Shown: one piece after another, positions 7,555 through 16,309 of the stretch
Numbering within the stretch: the stretch's first letter is position 1
How the letters are laid out: each line of letters begins with the position of its first letter
Source: Vibrio splendidus
GTDB lineage: Bacteria > Pseudomonadota > Gammaproteobacteria > Enterobacterales > Vibrionaceae
Reading direction: 5' to 3'
Assembly: GCF_002873455.1 (NCBI RefSeq)
Contig: NZ_MCUN01000004.1
Span: forward strand, 124,001-188,000
DNA: 64,000 bases
Notes under the pieces: model-generated
What the model was told of the DNA's origin: nothing
What the model saw: only the letters and a program-made list of their open reading frames with translations
Database searches by the model: none
Position numbers and translations under genes: made by a program

Positions 7555-8571
7555 ATGCGCATTATTGGTATTGAAACCTCTTGTGATGAAACAGGAATCG
7601 CAATTTATGATGATGAGCAAGGGCTGCTTTCTCATCAATTATACAGCCAAGTAAAGCTGCACGCCGATTACGGTGGCGTGGTACCTGAACTAGCGTCGCG
7701 TGACCACGTAAAAAAAACCATTCCACTGATTAAAGCGGCGTTGGCAGAAGCGAACCTAACGTCGAAAGACATTGATGGCGTGGCTTACACAGCAGGTCCC
7801 GGTTTGGTTGGTGCATTGCTTGTGGGTGCAACGATTGGTCGCAGTATTGCTTATGCGTGGGGCGTGCCTGCTGTGCCAGTGCACCATATGGAAGGTCACC
7901 TTCTTGCGCCAATGCTAGAAGACAATCCTCCACCATTTCCATTTGTTGCTCTGCTGGTTTCTGGCGGTCATACCATGATGGTCGAAGTAAAAGGCATTGG
8001 TGAATACCGAATCCTTGGTGAATCGATTGATGATGCGGCGGGTGAAGCGTTTGATAAAACCGCGAAGCTGATGGGCTTAGATTACCCGGGTGGCCCGCTG
8101 TTATCTCGACTCGCAGAAAAAGGGACTCCGGGGCGTTTTAAGTTCCCACGTCCAATGACCGATCGCCCAGGGCTAGATATGAGCTTTTCTGGTTTAAAAA
8201 CGTTCGCGGCAAATACCATTCGCGCTAATGACAATGATGACCAAACTCGTGCTGATATTGCTTATGCGTTCCAAGAAGCCGTTTGTGCGACCTTGGTAAT
8301 CAAGTGTAAGCGTGCCTTGGCGGAAACGGGCATGAAACGTATCGTGATTGCTGGCGGTGTTAGTGCCAACAAACAGCTACGTATTGAGCTTGAAGCGCTG
8401 GCGAAGAAAATCGGTGGTGAGGTTTACTACCCACGAACTGAATTCTGTACTGATAATGGTGCGATGATTGCTTACGCGGGTATGCAACGCCTTAAAAATG
8501 GTGAAACGGCTGATTTGTCTGTTCATGCCACGCCGCGTTGGCCAATTGACCAACTAGAGCCAATTGCTTAG
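7555..8571 (+). CDS. tsaD: tRNA threonylcarbamoyl (t6A37) transferase subunit TsaD
   Basis: Transfers the threonylcarbamoyl group to A37 of ANN-decoding tRNAs, together with TsaB and TsaE; the t6A base is essential for accurate decoding. The chosen start gives 338 residues ([17 protein letters not shown]), the length of E. coli TsaD (337); the open frame extends further upstream but that part is not conserved. The ASKHA fold is marked by [18 protein letters not shown], the metal-binding HHMEGH (two His, residues ~111-115) and SGGHT. Divergent from rpsU. Confidence 0.97.
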   Translation: MRIIGIETSCDETGIAIYDDEQGLLSHQLYSQVKLHADYGGVVPELASRDHVKKTIPLIKAALAEANLTSKDIDGVAYTAGPGLVGALLVGATIGRSIAYAWGVPAVPVHHMEGHLLAPMLEDNPPPFPFVALLVSGGHTMMVEVKGIGEYRILGESIDDAAGEAFDKTAKLMGLDYPGGPLLSRLAEKGTPGRFKFPRPMTDRPGLDMSFSGLKTFAANTIRANDNDDQTRADIAYAFQEAVCATLVIKCKRALAETGMKRIVIAGGVSANKQLRIELEALAKKIGGEVYYPRTEFCTDNGAMIAYAGMQRLKNGETADLSVHATPRWPIDQLEPIA

Positions 8572-8601
8572 CTAGTAGCGATCGCTTAGCTAGTAGCAAT
8601 C
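8566..8601. repeat. 18-bp tandem duplication spanning the tsaD stop codon
   Basis: GCTTAGCTAGTAGCGATC (8566-8583) is followed at once by a copy with one change (8584-8601). The first copy contains the last Ala codon and TAG of tsaD, so the second carries an out-of-use duplicate of the stop region. Confidence 0.85.
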
Positions 8602-8662
8602 GCTCAACGAAAAACAGTCGTTCAACAAAAGCTAAGCGTAGAATAAACCAGTGTGTTTCGAT

Positions 8663-8691
8663 AAACGGTCGCCTTGTGCGGCCGTTTTTAT
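8663..8691 (+). terminator. Terminator of tsaD
   Basis: AAACGGTCGC (8663-8672) pairs with GCGGCCGTTT (8678-8687) with one G-U, 5-nt loop, then further T residues. Confidence 0.75.
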
Positions 8692-8750
8692 ATCCTAGCT
8701 TACCGACTATATGTCGATAAATAATTGCTAATAGAGATTAGGGAAGAACA

Positions 8751-9566
8751 ATGAACAAGTTTACAGTAGACAATCAGTCGATGGCGTACCTAGATGAAGG
8801 TCAAGGCCCTGTTGTTGTATTCGGTCACAGCTATCTTTGGGATAGTGCAATGTGGAAGCCGCAGATCGAAGCATTAAAAACTCAGTATCGCTGTATTGTT
8901 CCAGAGCTTTGGTCTCATGGTGAGTCACAAGCTGCACCAGCTTCGATGCGTAACTTGAAAGATTACGCTCAGCACGTTTTGGCTCTGCTTGATCATTTAG
9001 AGATCGAAGAATTCTCTGTGGTTGGCTTATCGGTTGGCGGTATGTGGGGAACAGAGTTGGCGGAGTTAGCTCCTGCACGAATCAAGTCTCTGGTACTTAT
9101 GGATACCTTTGTTGGTTTAGAGCCAGAAGTTGCTCATGCTAAATACTTCAGCATGTTAGACACCATTACTCAAACCAAAATGGTTCCTCAGCCGATTGTA
9201 GAAGCGGTTGTTCCACTGTTCTTCGCCAATGATGCTCAAACTAACTCACCAGCTTTAGTGGAAGGTTTTACTCAGCAGCTATCGTCACTTGAGGGTGAGA
9301 AAGCAGAAGAAGTCGCACGAATCGGTCGAATGGTGTTTGGGCGTCGCGATATGATTGAAGCGGTAGAGAACTTTGCACTGCCAGTTTTGATTGCAGTAGG
9401 ACAAGAAGATAAACCACGTCCAGCACTTGAGTCATACCTAATGCACGATTGCATTACGGGCAGTGAGTTAGTGGTGATTCCTGGTGCTGGTCATATTAGC
9501 TCGCTAGAGCAACCAGAGTTTGTGAACACAATGCTGAAGACGTTTTTAGATAAACATCTGCTGTAA
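8751..9566 (+). CDS. Alpha/beta-fold hydrolase
   Basis: A 271-residue single-domain alpha/beta hydrolase of unknown substrate. The nucleophile elbow is GLSVGG (Ser94), the acid is probably Asp220 (GQEDKP) and the base His248 (GAGHISS). HSYLWDSAMW (residues 26-35) is the oxyanion-loop region, and a helical cap lies between about residues 120 and 200. It resembles the 3-oxoadipate enol-lactonase or haloperoxidase type, but no aromatic degradation genes are near, so a precise reaction should not be assigned. The start has AGGGAAG about 7 nt upstream. It stands alone between the tsaD terminator and its own terminator; E. coli has no gene here. Confidence 0.9.
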   Translation: MNKFTVDNQSMAYLDEGQGPVVVFGHSYLWDSAMWKPQIEALKTQYRCIVPELWSHGESQAAPASMRNLKDYAQHVLALLDHLEIEEFSVVGLSVGGMWGTELAELAPARIKSLVLMDTFVGLEPEVAHAKYFSMLDTITQTKMVPQPIVEAVVPLFFANDAQTNSPALVEGFTQQLSSLEGEKAEEVARIGRMVFGRRDMIEAVENFALPVLIAVGQEDKPRPALESYLMHDCITGSELVVIPGAGHISSLEQPEFVNTMLKTFLDKHLL

Positions 9567-9639
9567 GCTCTTAAAGACTGAATAGTATGATCGACTGAGA
9601 CTTGTGTCGGTTTAAATTTATCCCAGTTTAAAAATGGTT

Positions 9640-9674
9640 CGGCTTAGACATGACAGTTTAAGCCGATTTTTTTT
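9640..9674 (+). terminator. Terminator of the hydrolase gene, overlapping the 3' end of plsY
   Basis: CGGCTTA (9640-9646) pairs with TAAGCCG (9659-9665) around a 12-nt loop, then A and eight T. The T-run is the complement of the two lysine codons near the C-terminus of convergent plsY, and one stem arm covers its stop codon. Confidence 0.7.
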
Positions 9675-10254
9675 GCCCGAGTTTTGGTTCACTGCCATCG
9701 AGTAGGCGACGAATATTCTGATGGTGACGTAGGACGATCAAACAACACAACATGGCTACAGGCAGTGTGTATTGGGGTTTGACTAACCAAGCGTAGAACG
9801 GCGCAAGTAATACAGTAACCAGAGCCGCTAAAGAAGAATAACGAAACAAAAATGCCACAACCAACCAAGTCGCCATGATCATGCCTGTTAGATCGAATCC
9901 AATAGGGGCGATGGCTCCGAGTGCCGTCGCGACGCCTTTACCACCTTTAAAGTGGAAGAATATTGGATACATATGACCAAGGCATGCAGCAATCGCCACG
10001 ACACCTAAAATGATCGAGTCGATATTGAGGTAGTAGCCAAGCCAGACAGGAATGGTGCCTTTAAGCATGTCACAAAGTAGCACGGCCGCAGCGGCGCCTT
10101 TACCGCCCAAACGGAGTACATTGGTGGCCCCTGGATTGTTGGAGCCTACCGTTCTTGGATCAGGAAGTCTCAAGACTCGGCATATCAAGACCGCACTAGA
10201 GATTGAACCTAATAAATAGGCTGCAATGATCATGATGAGTGCCAATGGGGTCAT
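9658..10254 (-). CDS. plsY: Acyl-phosphate:glycerol-3-phosphate acyltransferase PlsY
   Basis: Inner-membrane enzyme that moves an acyl group from acyl-phosphate to glycerol-3-phosphate, the first step of phospholipid synthesis. The protein has 198 residues and about five membrane spans. The three conserved loops are visible: GSISSAVL...[34 protein letters not shown] and the C-terminal [14 protein letters not shown]. It is divergent from folB, a neighbourhood shared with E. coli (ygiH-folB). Confidence 0.97.
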   Translation of the reverse strand: MTPLALIMIIAAYLLGSISSAVLICRVLRLPDPRTVGSNNPGATNVLRLGGKGAAAAVLLCDMLKGTIPVWLGYYLNIDSIILGVVAIAACLGHMYPIFFHFKGGKGVATALGAIAPIGFDLTGMIMATWLVVAFLFRYSSLAALVTVLLAPFYAWLVKPQYTLPVAMLCCLIVLRHHQNIRRLLDGSEPKLGQKKSA

Positions 10255-10392
10255 GTTTTTCCTTTAACGGTTATAAGCCTAACGATGGGAAAATAATGCT
10301 CAATCCAAGAGTAATTGATATCATATCTGTAATTACACGAATAATACGTTTTTTTCCCCAATATGGGTATCCGACCTCTAAAAGGACAAGTC

Positions 10393-10752
10393 ATGGCACT
10401 GGATAAAGTTTTCATTGAACAGCTAGAAGTAATTACAACGATCGGTGTTTACGATTGGGAACAAGAGATCAAACAAAAACTTGTGCTTGATATTGAAATG
10501 GCTCATGACAACCGCCCCGCAGGTAAAAGTGATGATGTTGTCGATGCTTTGGATTACTCGACAGTCAGCACTGCCGTACTTGACCATATTGCGAATGGCC
10601 GATTCCTATTGGTTGAGCGTGTGGCAGAAGAAGTCGCTGAATTAATCATGACTCAGTTCTCAGTGCCTTGGATTAAAATCCGTTTAGCGAAGCCTGGCGC
10701 AGTGCCACAAGCAAAAGCAGTCGGTGTGATTATCGAACGAGGTCAAGCATGA
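10393..10752 (+). CDS. folB: Dihydroneopterin aldolase
   Basis: Cleaves 7,8-dihydroneopterin to 6-hydroxymethyl-7,8-dihydropterin and glycolaldehyde in folate synthesis; some family members also epimerise the substrate. The chosen start (MALDKVFIEQLEV) gives 119 residues; AAAGGA is about 6 nt upstream, whereas the longer open frame from 10363 has no such site. Family marks are TTIGVYDWEQ near the N-terminus, YSTVSTAV, and KIRLAKPGAVPQAKAVGV at the C-terminus with the catalytic Lys. It overlaps folK by 4 nt (ATGA), so the two are coupled. Confidence 0.96.
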   Translation: MALDKVFIEQLEVITTIGVYDWEQEIKQKLVLDIEMAHDNRPAGKSDDVVDALDYSTVSTAVLDHIANGRFLLVERVAEEVAELIMTQFSVPWIKIRLAKPGAVPQAKAVGVIIERGQA

Positions 10753-11231
10753 CAATAGCCTATGTTGGTGTTGGCACGAACATAGAGCGCGACAAGCATG
10801 CAAGGGTGGCATGGACAGAGCTTCAATCGTTAGGGATTAACCTTAAATGCTCTAAGATCTATCATTGTGAGCCTGTAGGGTTTGAAAGCCATTCGTTTTA
10901 TAACTTTGTGATAGAGCTCGACACGTCACTCTCATTGACTGAATTTTCACAGCATCTGCGTAAAATTGAGTTTAAATGGGGTCGCTCTCAAGATGCTCAT
11001 AAACTTCAAGATCGAAAGCTCGATCTTGATATTGTGCTGTTTGGAGACGTGGTTTCTGAAAGCGAACCAGAATTACCACGCAGTGATATCTATAAATATC
11101 CTTTTGTAACACAACCACTTTATGATCTGTGTCCTGCGAGAGTGATCCCGCAAGATGGAAGAACCGTCAGTGAAATATGGCAGAAGATGCAGCAATTAGA
11201 CTCGCTCTCTGTCGTAGATATAAAACTATAA
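10749..11231 (+). CDS. folK: 2-amino-4-hydroxy-6-hydroxymethyldihydropteridine pyrophosphokinase
   Basis: Transfers pyrophosphate from ATP to 6-hydroxymethyl-7,8-dihydropterin, the product of the preceding gene. The protein has 160 residues. It carries GVGTNIERDKHAR at the N-terminus, FYNFVIELDT, and the metal-binding DRKLDLDIVLFG. The start overlaps the folB stop. Some E. coli-type FolK features are less obvious, for example the PRxxxR loop reads RSQDAHKLQDRKLD here, but the fold-defining motifs are present. Confidence 0.93.
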   Translation: MTIAYVGVGTNIERDKHARVAWTELQSLGINLKCSKIYHCEPVGFESHSFYNFVIELDTSLSLTEFSQHLRKIEFKWGRSQDAHKLQDRKLDLDIVLFGDVVSESEPELPRSDIYKYPFVTQPLYDLCPARVIPQDGRTVSEIWQKMQQLDSLSVVDIKL

Positions 11232-11246
11232 TTTTTAAGGTAAGTA

Positions 11247-12050
11247 ATGAGTTATTTTGAAGCGTTTATGTTGGCGTTGGTGCAAGGCTTTACTGAGTTT
11301 TTACCTATTTCCAGTTCTGCACATTTAATCCTTCCTTCTGCTGTATTAGGTTGGGAAGATCAAGGTTTGGCCTTTGATGTGGCTGTCCACGTTGGTACTT
11401 TGGCCGCAGTAGTTATCTATTTCCGCAAAGAAGTGGTCTCTCTGTTGAGCGCATTCTTTGGTTCCGTGTTTAAAGGCGATCGCAGTAAAGAAGCAAAGCT
11501 GGCGTGGATGATCATTCTCGCGACGATTCCCGCGTGTATCTTTGGTTTGTTGATGAAAGATATTGTTGAGCTTTATTTGCGCAGTGCATGGGTGATCGCG
11601 ACGACCACGATTATTTTTGGTCTGTTGCTATGGTGGGTGGATAAGAACTCAAGCCTGCGTGATGACGAATACCAAGCGGGTTGGAAAAAGGCGCTGTTTA
11701 TTGGTCTTGCTCAAGCAATGGCGATCATCCCAGGTACGTCTCGCTCTGGCGCAACGATTACCGCAGCACTTTACCTTGGTTTCACACGTGAAGCCGCGGC
11801 TCGATTCTCTTTCCTAATGTCTATCCCAATCATCACTCTGGCGGGTGGTTACTTAGGTCTGAAGTTAGTGACCAGTGGTGACCCTATCCATGTTGGCACC
11901 TTGCTAACGGGTATCGTGGTTTCTTTCATCAGTGCTTATATCTGTATTCACTTCTTCTTGAAGCTTATCTCACGTATGGGTATGACACCGTTTGTTATCT
12001 ACCGCCTGATTCTAGGTTTTGGTCTATTTGCTTTCTTGATGATGCAGTAG
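11247..12050 (+). CDS. uppP: Undecaprenyl-diphosphate phosphatase UppP (BacA)
   Basis: Inner-membrane enzyme that dephosphorylates undecaprenyl diphosphate to regenerate the lipid carrier for peptidoglycan and other envelope polymers; high expression gives bacitracin resistance. The protein has 267 residues and about eight membrane spans. Both signature loops are present: [15 protein letters not shown] near the N-terminus (catalytic Glu) and [10 protein letters not shown] in the middle (catalytic Arg/Ser). The start has AAGGT 6 nt upstream; it lies 15 nt after folK and may be read from the same transcript. Confidence 0.97.
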   Translation: MSYFEAFMLALVQGFTEFLPISSSAHLILPSAVLGWEDQGLAFDVAVHVGTLAAVVIYFRKEVVSLLSAFFGSVFKGDRSKEAKLAWMIILATIPACIFGLLMKDIVELYLRSAWVIATTTIIFGLLLWWVDKNSSLRDDEYQAGWKKALFIGLAQAMAIIPGTSRSGATITAALYLGFTREAAARFSFLMSIPIITLAGGYLGLKLVTSGDPIHVGTLLTGIVVSFISAYICIHFFLKLISRMGMTPFVIYRLILGFGLFAFLMMQ

Positions 12051-12097
12051 CATTCGCCTTACGTAGACCAATGTTTCGTCCTACAGATTGAAACGGA

Positions 12098-12122
12098 AAA
12101 ACCCGCCTAGTAGCGGGTTTTT
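12098..12122. terminator. Terminator shared by uppP and cca
   Basis: AAAACCCGC (12098-12106) and GCGGGTTTT (12113-12121) form a 9-bp stem with a 6-nt loop, T-run on one side and A-run on the other, so it can act for both convergent genes. Confidence 0.85.
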
Positions 12123-12154
12123 TAATGCATGGTAATATTTTAATGCATGGTAAT
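12121..12154. repeat. 16-bp direct repeat, 18-bp period
   Basis: TTTAATGCATGGTAAT occurs exactly at 12121-12136 and 12139-12154, immediately after the terminator and just before the cca stop. It looks like a recent local duplication. Confidence 0.85.
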
Positions 12155-12168
12155 CAGCGTTATGGCGA

Positions 12169-13437
12169 TTAATTATCAGCGAGTTCTGATAGGGCGTTTT
12201 CAATCGCGATAGCTCTGCGCTTTTCTTGTTCTTCTCGAATATCTTTACCTTTAAAACCATCTGCAATAATGGCTTTAACTTCGACTTGAAGCGCTGCTTG
12301 GTGAGCCACTTCAAAACGTGCTTTCTGAGGGTAAGGCTTATCTTCTAATCCTTTACGGCCAGCATGATCGGCTTGGCAGCAAAGCAGTATATCGTCGAGC
12401 CTGTCTGGTTTACGCCAAACATCAAACTTATTGAGAACCTTGAGGAAGGTGGTTGGCTTAAGCTCGCCTGCACGATGGATATTAGAATGCTGCTCGCACA
12501 CTAACAATGCGAGATCTCTGAATTCATTGGGTACTCTGACTCTTCCACACAGCTTCTTAATGATTTTTAAGCCTGTATGGCAATGCATTTTGTGGCTTGG
12601 CCACTCGCTTTCTGGCGTGACGCCTTTACCTAAATCATGTACTTGAGCGGCAAAACGAACGGGTAATGATGAGCTTAATAGCGCAGCTTGCTGAGCAACC
12701 ATCAGAGTGTGAATGCCCGTGTCGATCTCAGGGTGCCATTTTTCAGGTTGAGGTACACCAAACAGCGCGTCAATTTCAGGCAACACAACCGCCAATGCAC
12801 CACACTCTTTCAGTACAGAAAGGAACACTTCAGGATGCGGAGTGCTAAGGGATTTATGCCACTCTTGCCAAACTCGTTCGGCCGTAAGATGTGCGAGTTC
12901 ACCGGATTGCACAATCTCACTCATCATCACCATAGTTTCTGGTGCAACCGTAAAGTTGAGATGATGAAGCTTCGCAGCAAATCGAGCCACACGCAGCACT
13001 CGAAGAGGATCTTCAACAAAAGCATCCGAGACGTGTCTTAGAACACGATCTGAGAGATCTTTCTGGCCATGGTAAGGATCGTAAAGCTGGCCTTTATCAT
13101 CTTGAGCGATGGCGTTGATCGTTAGATCTCGACGCATCAGATCTTCTTCCAAACTCACGTCTGGAGCGAAGTAACATTCGAAACCTGTATAACCCGAACC
13201 GGACTTTCTTTCGGTACGAGCCAGTGCGTGCTCTTCTTTAGTCTTTGGGTGTAAGAATACGGGGAAGTCTTTGCCCACTGCAGTAAAGCCAAGGTTTTCC
13301 ATCTCTTGAGGGGTACTCCCTACCACGACCCAATCTTTGTCATAACTATCAATGTTGAGCAGCTTATCACGCACGGCTCCACCGACTAGGTAGCGTTGTA
13401 GCCCATTGTCTTTTGGTAGGCTATCGTATATTTGCAA
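12169..13437 (-). CDS. cca: CCA-adding tRNA nucleotidyltransferase with HD domain
   Basis: Adds or repairs the 3' CCA of tRNAs. The chosen TTG start at 13437-13435 gives 422 residues (E. coli 412) and has an excellent GAGGTGAT Shine-Dalgarno; the open frame extends to ATG at 13485, but the extra residues are not expected in the family. The class II head has RYLVGGAVRD and DKDWVVVG (catalytic Asp pair), then RRDLTINAIAQD and EDPLRVLRVARFAA. The C-terminal HD phosphohydrolase domain, found in gammaproteobacterial enzymes, is shown by QVHDLGKG. Divergent from gspA. Confidence 0.95.
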   Translation of the reverse strand: MQIYDSLPKDNGLQRYLVGGAVRDKLLNIDSYDKDWVVVGSTPQEMENLGFTAVGKDFPVFLHPKTKEEHALARTERKSGSGYTGFECYFAPDVSLEEDLMRRDLTINAIAQDDKGQLYDPYHGQKDLSDRVLRHVSDAFVEDPLRVLRVARFAAKLHHLNFTVAPETMVMMSEIVQSGELAHLTAERVWQEWHKSLSTPHPEVFLSVLKECGALAVVLPEIDALFGVPQPEKWHPEIDTGIHTLMVAQQAALLSSSLPVRFAAQVHDLGKGVTPESEWPSHKMHCHTGLKIIKKLCGRVRVPNEFRDLALLVCEQHSNIHRAGELKPTTFLKVLNKFDVWRKPDRLDDILLCCQADHAGRKGLEDKPYPQKARFEVAHQAALQVEVKAIIADGFKGKDIREEQEKRRAIAIENALSELADN

Positions 13438-13521
13438 CTTATCACCTCGAAATGTTTTATCACTGCTGGACTTTACTGCAAGCAATGGTACTTTCCATTA
13501 ATCGTAATTATAGGGCAGCAC

Positions 13522-15192
13522 ATGTATAAGGAATATTTTGGCTTCGTTGAGATGCCATTTTCGATTGTACCAAATTCTCGCTACTTGTTTTTGAGTCAGC
13601 GTCATCAGGAAGCGATGCAGAACCTGCAAGCCGGTTTAGGTGAGGGTGGGGGCTTTGCGATGCTTACTGGTGAAGTCGGTACAGGAAAAACAACGGTCGC
13701 CAAAGCGATGTTGTCATCACTCGATAATCAGACTCAAGCTGGCCTTATACTCAACCCTACGTTTTCGAATACGGATCTACTGGAAGCTATCTGTGATGAG
13801 TTTGAGGTCGATTACCCTGAACAAGCATCGTTGAAACAACTGAGCCAGGCAATTCATCACTTCCTGCTCGATAGTCATGCTGAAGGCATTCAAACCTTAT
13901 TGGTGATCGATGAGGCCCAACATCTCGCAGCCGATGTGCTGGAGCAGTTGCGCCTTCTGACCAATTTAGAAACCGACAGTCGCAAGCTGTTAAAAGTACT
14001 GTTGGTCGGCCAGCCGGAATTACAACAGCACTTACAAACCACTCAATTACGTCAGCTAGCACAGCGCATTACCGGTCGCTACCACTTGCTGCCTCTTAAT
14101 ACTGAAGAAACTGGCAAGTACATCGCGTTTCGTTTGGAAACGGCGGGTGGCGAGCAGATGCTGTTTTCGAATCGTTCAATCAAGCTGATCGCCCAATATA
14201 CTCATGGTATTCCAAGGCTCATTAACTTGGTGTGTGACAAAGCCCTTCAATTGGCTTTTCATGATGGTGAGCCATTACCGAACAATGAAACGGTTAACCG
14301 AGCGTGTCAGCAGGTTATGTCGTTTCAGGCTGATGTGTACCATGTCGAAAAGCCTCGAACTTCTCACGTCGTACCCAAGTTATTCCAATACGCAGGGATT
14401 ACTACATTAAGTGTCGGCCTTGCAATGGCGACCTTTAACTTTGCTCCAAGCTATATTAATTCATGGCAGTTGGCTGATACTTCAAGTGAAATGAAAACAG
14501 AAGAATCAGCACAGACTCAGCGCTCTTTGGTGGCGAATGAACCTCAGTTGGTTGCTGAGCCCAAACTTTCCAAATTTGACTTACCACAACACATTCAACA
14601 GCACTTGATGCAGGGGACCAATCGCTCTCTCGCTATTAAGGATTTGTATACGCTTTGGGGCTATCAGTCTTCATTGCGTGATGGCTTGTGCTTAAGTGAG
14701 CCGCAAAGTGTATTTGTGTGCGAGCAACAACAGTCAAACTTGGAGGCATTGTTAGAGCTTGGCGTACCTGTGGTCCTTAATCTGGATATCGATCAAGAGC
14801 CAGTGTTTGCTGTACTTTATGGCGCGTCTGAGGAGTCTGTCGAGCTCCTAGTTAACGAAAAGCTCTTGGTGATGCCTAAGCGCACCTTAAAGCAAATCTG
14901 GCAGGGTGATTATGTCGCGATTTGGAAACAGCCACTTAGAGAGACACTCAAAGAGGGTTATCAAGGCGAGGCAATTGCACTGCTTGATCTGCTACTGTCT
15001 GAAGTATTGGATGAAGACGTATCGGGCAGTGATGTATTTGATTATGAGTTAAAAATGAAAATCGAAGCGTTTCAAATGTGGCAAGGGATGTCTGTCGATG
15101 GCATCGCTGGAAAGCGCACGCTGGCAAGGTTACAAAGATTGGCTCAACTCGACTCGCCTAAGTTGATGTCACTGGATGGAGGCGCAAGTTAA
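13522..15192 (+). CDS. gspA: Type II secretion assembly ATPase GspA (ExeA-like)
   Basis: With GspB it forms an inner-membrane complex that uses ATP and binds peptidoglycan so that the GspD secretin can be assembled in the outer membrane (role known from Aeromonas ExeAB). The protein has 556 residues from this ATG (MYKEYFGFVEMPF). An AAA domain comes first: Walker A GEVGTGKTT at 50-58 and Walker B LLVIDEAQH with Asp130-Glu131. A membrane span follows near residues 290-308. The periplasmic part ends in a peptidoglycan-binding repeat (FQMWQGMSVDGIAGKRTLARL, near residue 520). It overlaps gspB by one base (TAATG). The main gsp operon is not in this window. Confidence 0.92.
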   Translation: MYKEYFGFVEMPFSIVPNSRYLFLSQRHQEAMQNLQAGLGEGGGFAMLTGEVGTGKTTVAKAMLSSLDNQTQAGLILNPTFSNTDLLEAICDEFEVDYPEQASLKQLSQAIHHFLLDSHAEGIQTLLVIDEAQHLAADVLEQLRLLTNLETDSRKLLKVLLVGQPELQQHLQTTQLRQLAQRITGRYHLLPLNTEETGKYIAFRLETAGGEQMLFSNRSIKLIAQYTHGIPRLINLVCDKALQLAFHDGEPLPNNETVNRACQQVMSFQADVYHVEKPRTSHVVPKLFQYAGITTLSVGLAMATFNFAPSYINSWQLADTSSEMKTEESAQTQRSLVANEPQLVAEPKLSKFDLPQHIQQHLMQGTNRSLAIKDLYTLWGYQSSLRDGLCLSEPQSVFVCEQQQSNLEALLELGVPVVLNLDIDQEPVFAVLYGASEESVELLVNEKLLVMPKRTLKQIWQGDYVAIWKQPLRETLKEGYQGEAIALLDLLLSEVLDEDVSGSDVFDYELKMKIEAFQMWQGMSVDGIAGKRTLARLQRLAQLDSPKLMSLDGGAS

Positions 15193-16181
15193 TGTCACGT
15201 ATTATGCACGAACTTAATCAGTCGTCTGCCAAGCAGTCGCCTCTTGACCTAGAGTTTTCTAAACAATCATCTTTTAACAAACCCAGCTTCAAAGGGTACC
15301 AAAACCATCATGTTCCTAGTTCTGCGAGAGGGATTAGCAACAAACGAGGTTCATCGTTAGCAATGGGGCTACTCCTTATCTTAGTGCCTTCTTTGTTGGT
15401 GGGTGGGGTTCTGGCTTATCAATCGTATAACCAACAACAAAACTCGGCTAGCCAAGCTACCTATGTCGCTCTACCTGAATCAAAACCTCAATCAGACCTT
15501 GAGCCTCAAGTGGCTGATGCTGACATAACCAGTGTGGATGTTGTGTCAGTGGATGCAGAAGATGAAGTATTATTCGCCGTTCGCCCTGCACCGGCAAGCC
15601 AACTTTTGAAATCACTGCCACGCCAAGAGGTGTATGCACAGATTGGTTCTAGCGATGCAAATACTGCTGGTGGTACAACAATGATCGCGGCAAACTCGGA
15701 ATCGTCATTCGCTCAACCTCAGGTACAACAAAGTGCGAGCGATGAGGCTAATAACCTTCAATCATCTAGCGATCTACAATCAAATAAAGACCTACAATCG
15801 GACAGTGATTTGCTGCAAGGGCTAGACCTCAGTGAGTTGCCACCTGATTTGGCCTTAAAGCTTGAATCAATGATGGGTGAGCAACAAAGCGCACCTGAGC
15901 CAATGGACTCACGTCCAGCAGGACAAGTAGGGTCTCAGGTCATAGAGTTAGAGTCTCATAGTAATAGTTTATCTGGGGTGTTACCTAAGCTAGACCTGCA
16001 AACTCACATGTACTCAAGTAGCGAAACCAAGCGTTGGGTCAAAGTGAATGGTCAGGAAGTGGCGCAAGGTGATTGGATTGGAAGAGACATTCAATTACTC
16101 GAAATTAAACCACAATCAGTGATTATCGAGTTCAATCAACAGAAGATAGAAATTCCCGCTCTGTACGAGTGGAAAGGCTAA
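15192..16181 (+). CDS. gspB: Type II secretion assembly protein GspB (ExeB-like)
   Basis: Partner of GspA in secretin assembly. The protein has 329 residues: a cytoplasmic N-terminus, one membrane span at ~55-75 (LLLILVPSLLVGGVLAY), a long low-complexity periplasmic linker, and a conserved C-terminal domain at ~270-329 (YSSSETKRWVKVNGQEV, GDWIGRDIQLLEI) that matches the GspB C-terminal family. Around residues 190-215 the linker has short repeats of the type DLQSxxDLQS. The ATG shares a base with the gspA stop, so translation is coupled. A terminator follows. Confidence 0.9.
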   Translation: MSRIMHELNQSSAKQSPLDLEFSKQSSFNKPSFKGYQNHHVPSSARGISNKRGSSLAMGLLLILVPSLLVGGVLAYQSYNQQQNSASQATYVALPESKPQSDLEPQVADADITSVDVVSVDAEDEVLFAVRPAPASQLLKSLPRQEVYAQIGSSDANTAGGTTMIAANSESSFAQPQVQQSASDEANNLQSSSDLQSNKDLQSDSDLLQGLDLSELPPDLALKLESMMGEQQSAPEPMDSRPAGQVGSQVIELESHSNSLSGVLPKLDLQTHMYSSSETKRWVKVNGQEVAQGDWIGRDIQLLEIKPQSVIIEFNQQKIEIPALYEWKG

Positions 16182-16218
16182 AAGCTAGATAGCCCAAAGA
16201 CTTAGATGACAGACAAAT

Positions 16219-16246
16219 AAAAAGGAGCACCGAGGTGCTCCTTTTT
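16219..16246. terminator. Terminator after gspB
   Basis: AAAAAGGAGCACC and GGTGCTCCTTTTT are exact complements around GA, giving a strong hairpin with T-tract on the plus strand and also on the minus strand, where ygiM-like transcription ends. Confidence 0.85.
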
Positions 16247-16309
16247 GATATTCGATACTGAATTTACTCTGTTTAGCGCAAGATAAGCCAAACAGGTAAA
16301 GCGATCCGT

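Noticed and set aside
13438..13485. ATG start for cca at 13485
   Set aside because: The TTG at 13437 has a near-perfect Shine-Dalgarno and gives the family length.
13432..13521. Longer N-terminus for gspA
   Set aside because: It would reach into the cca start; ExeA-type proteins begin at MYKEYFG.
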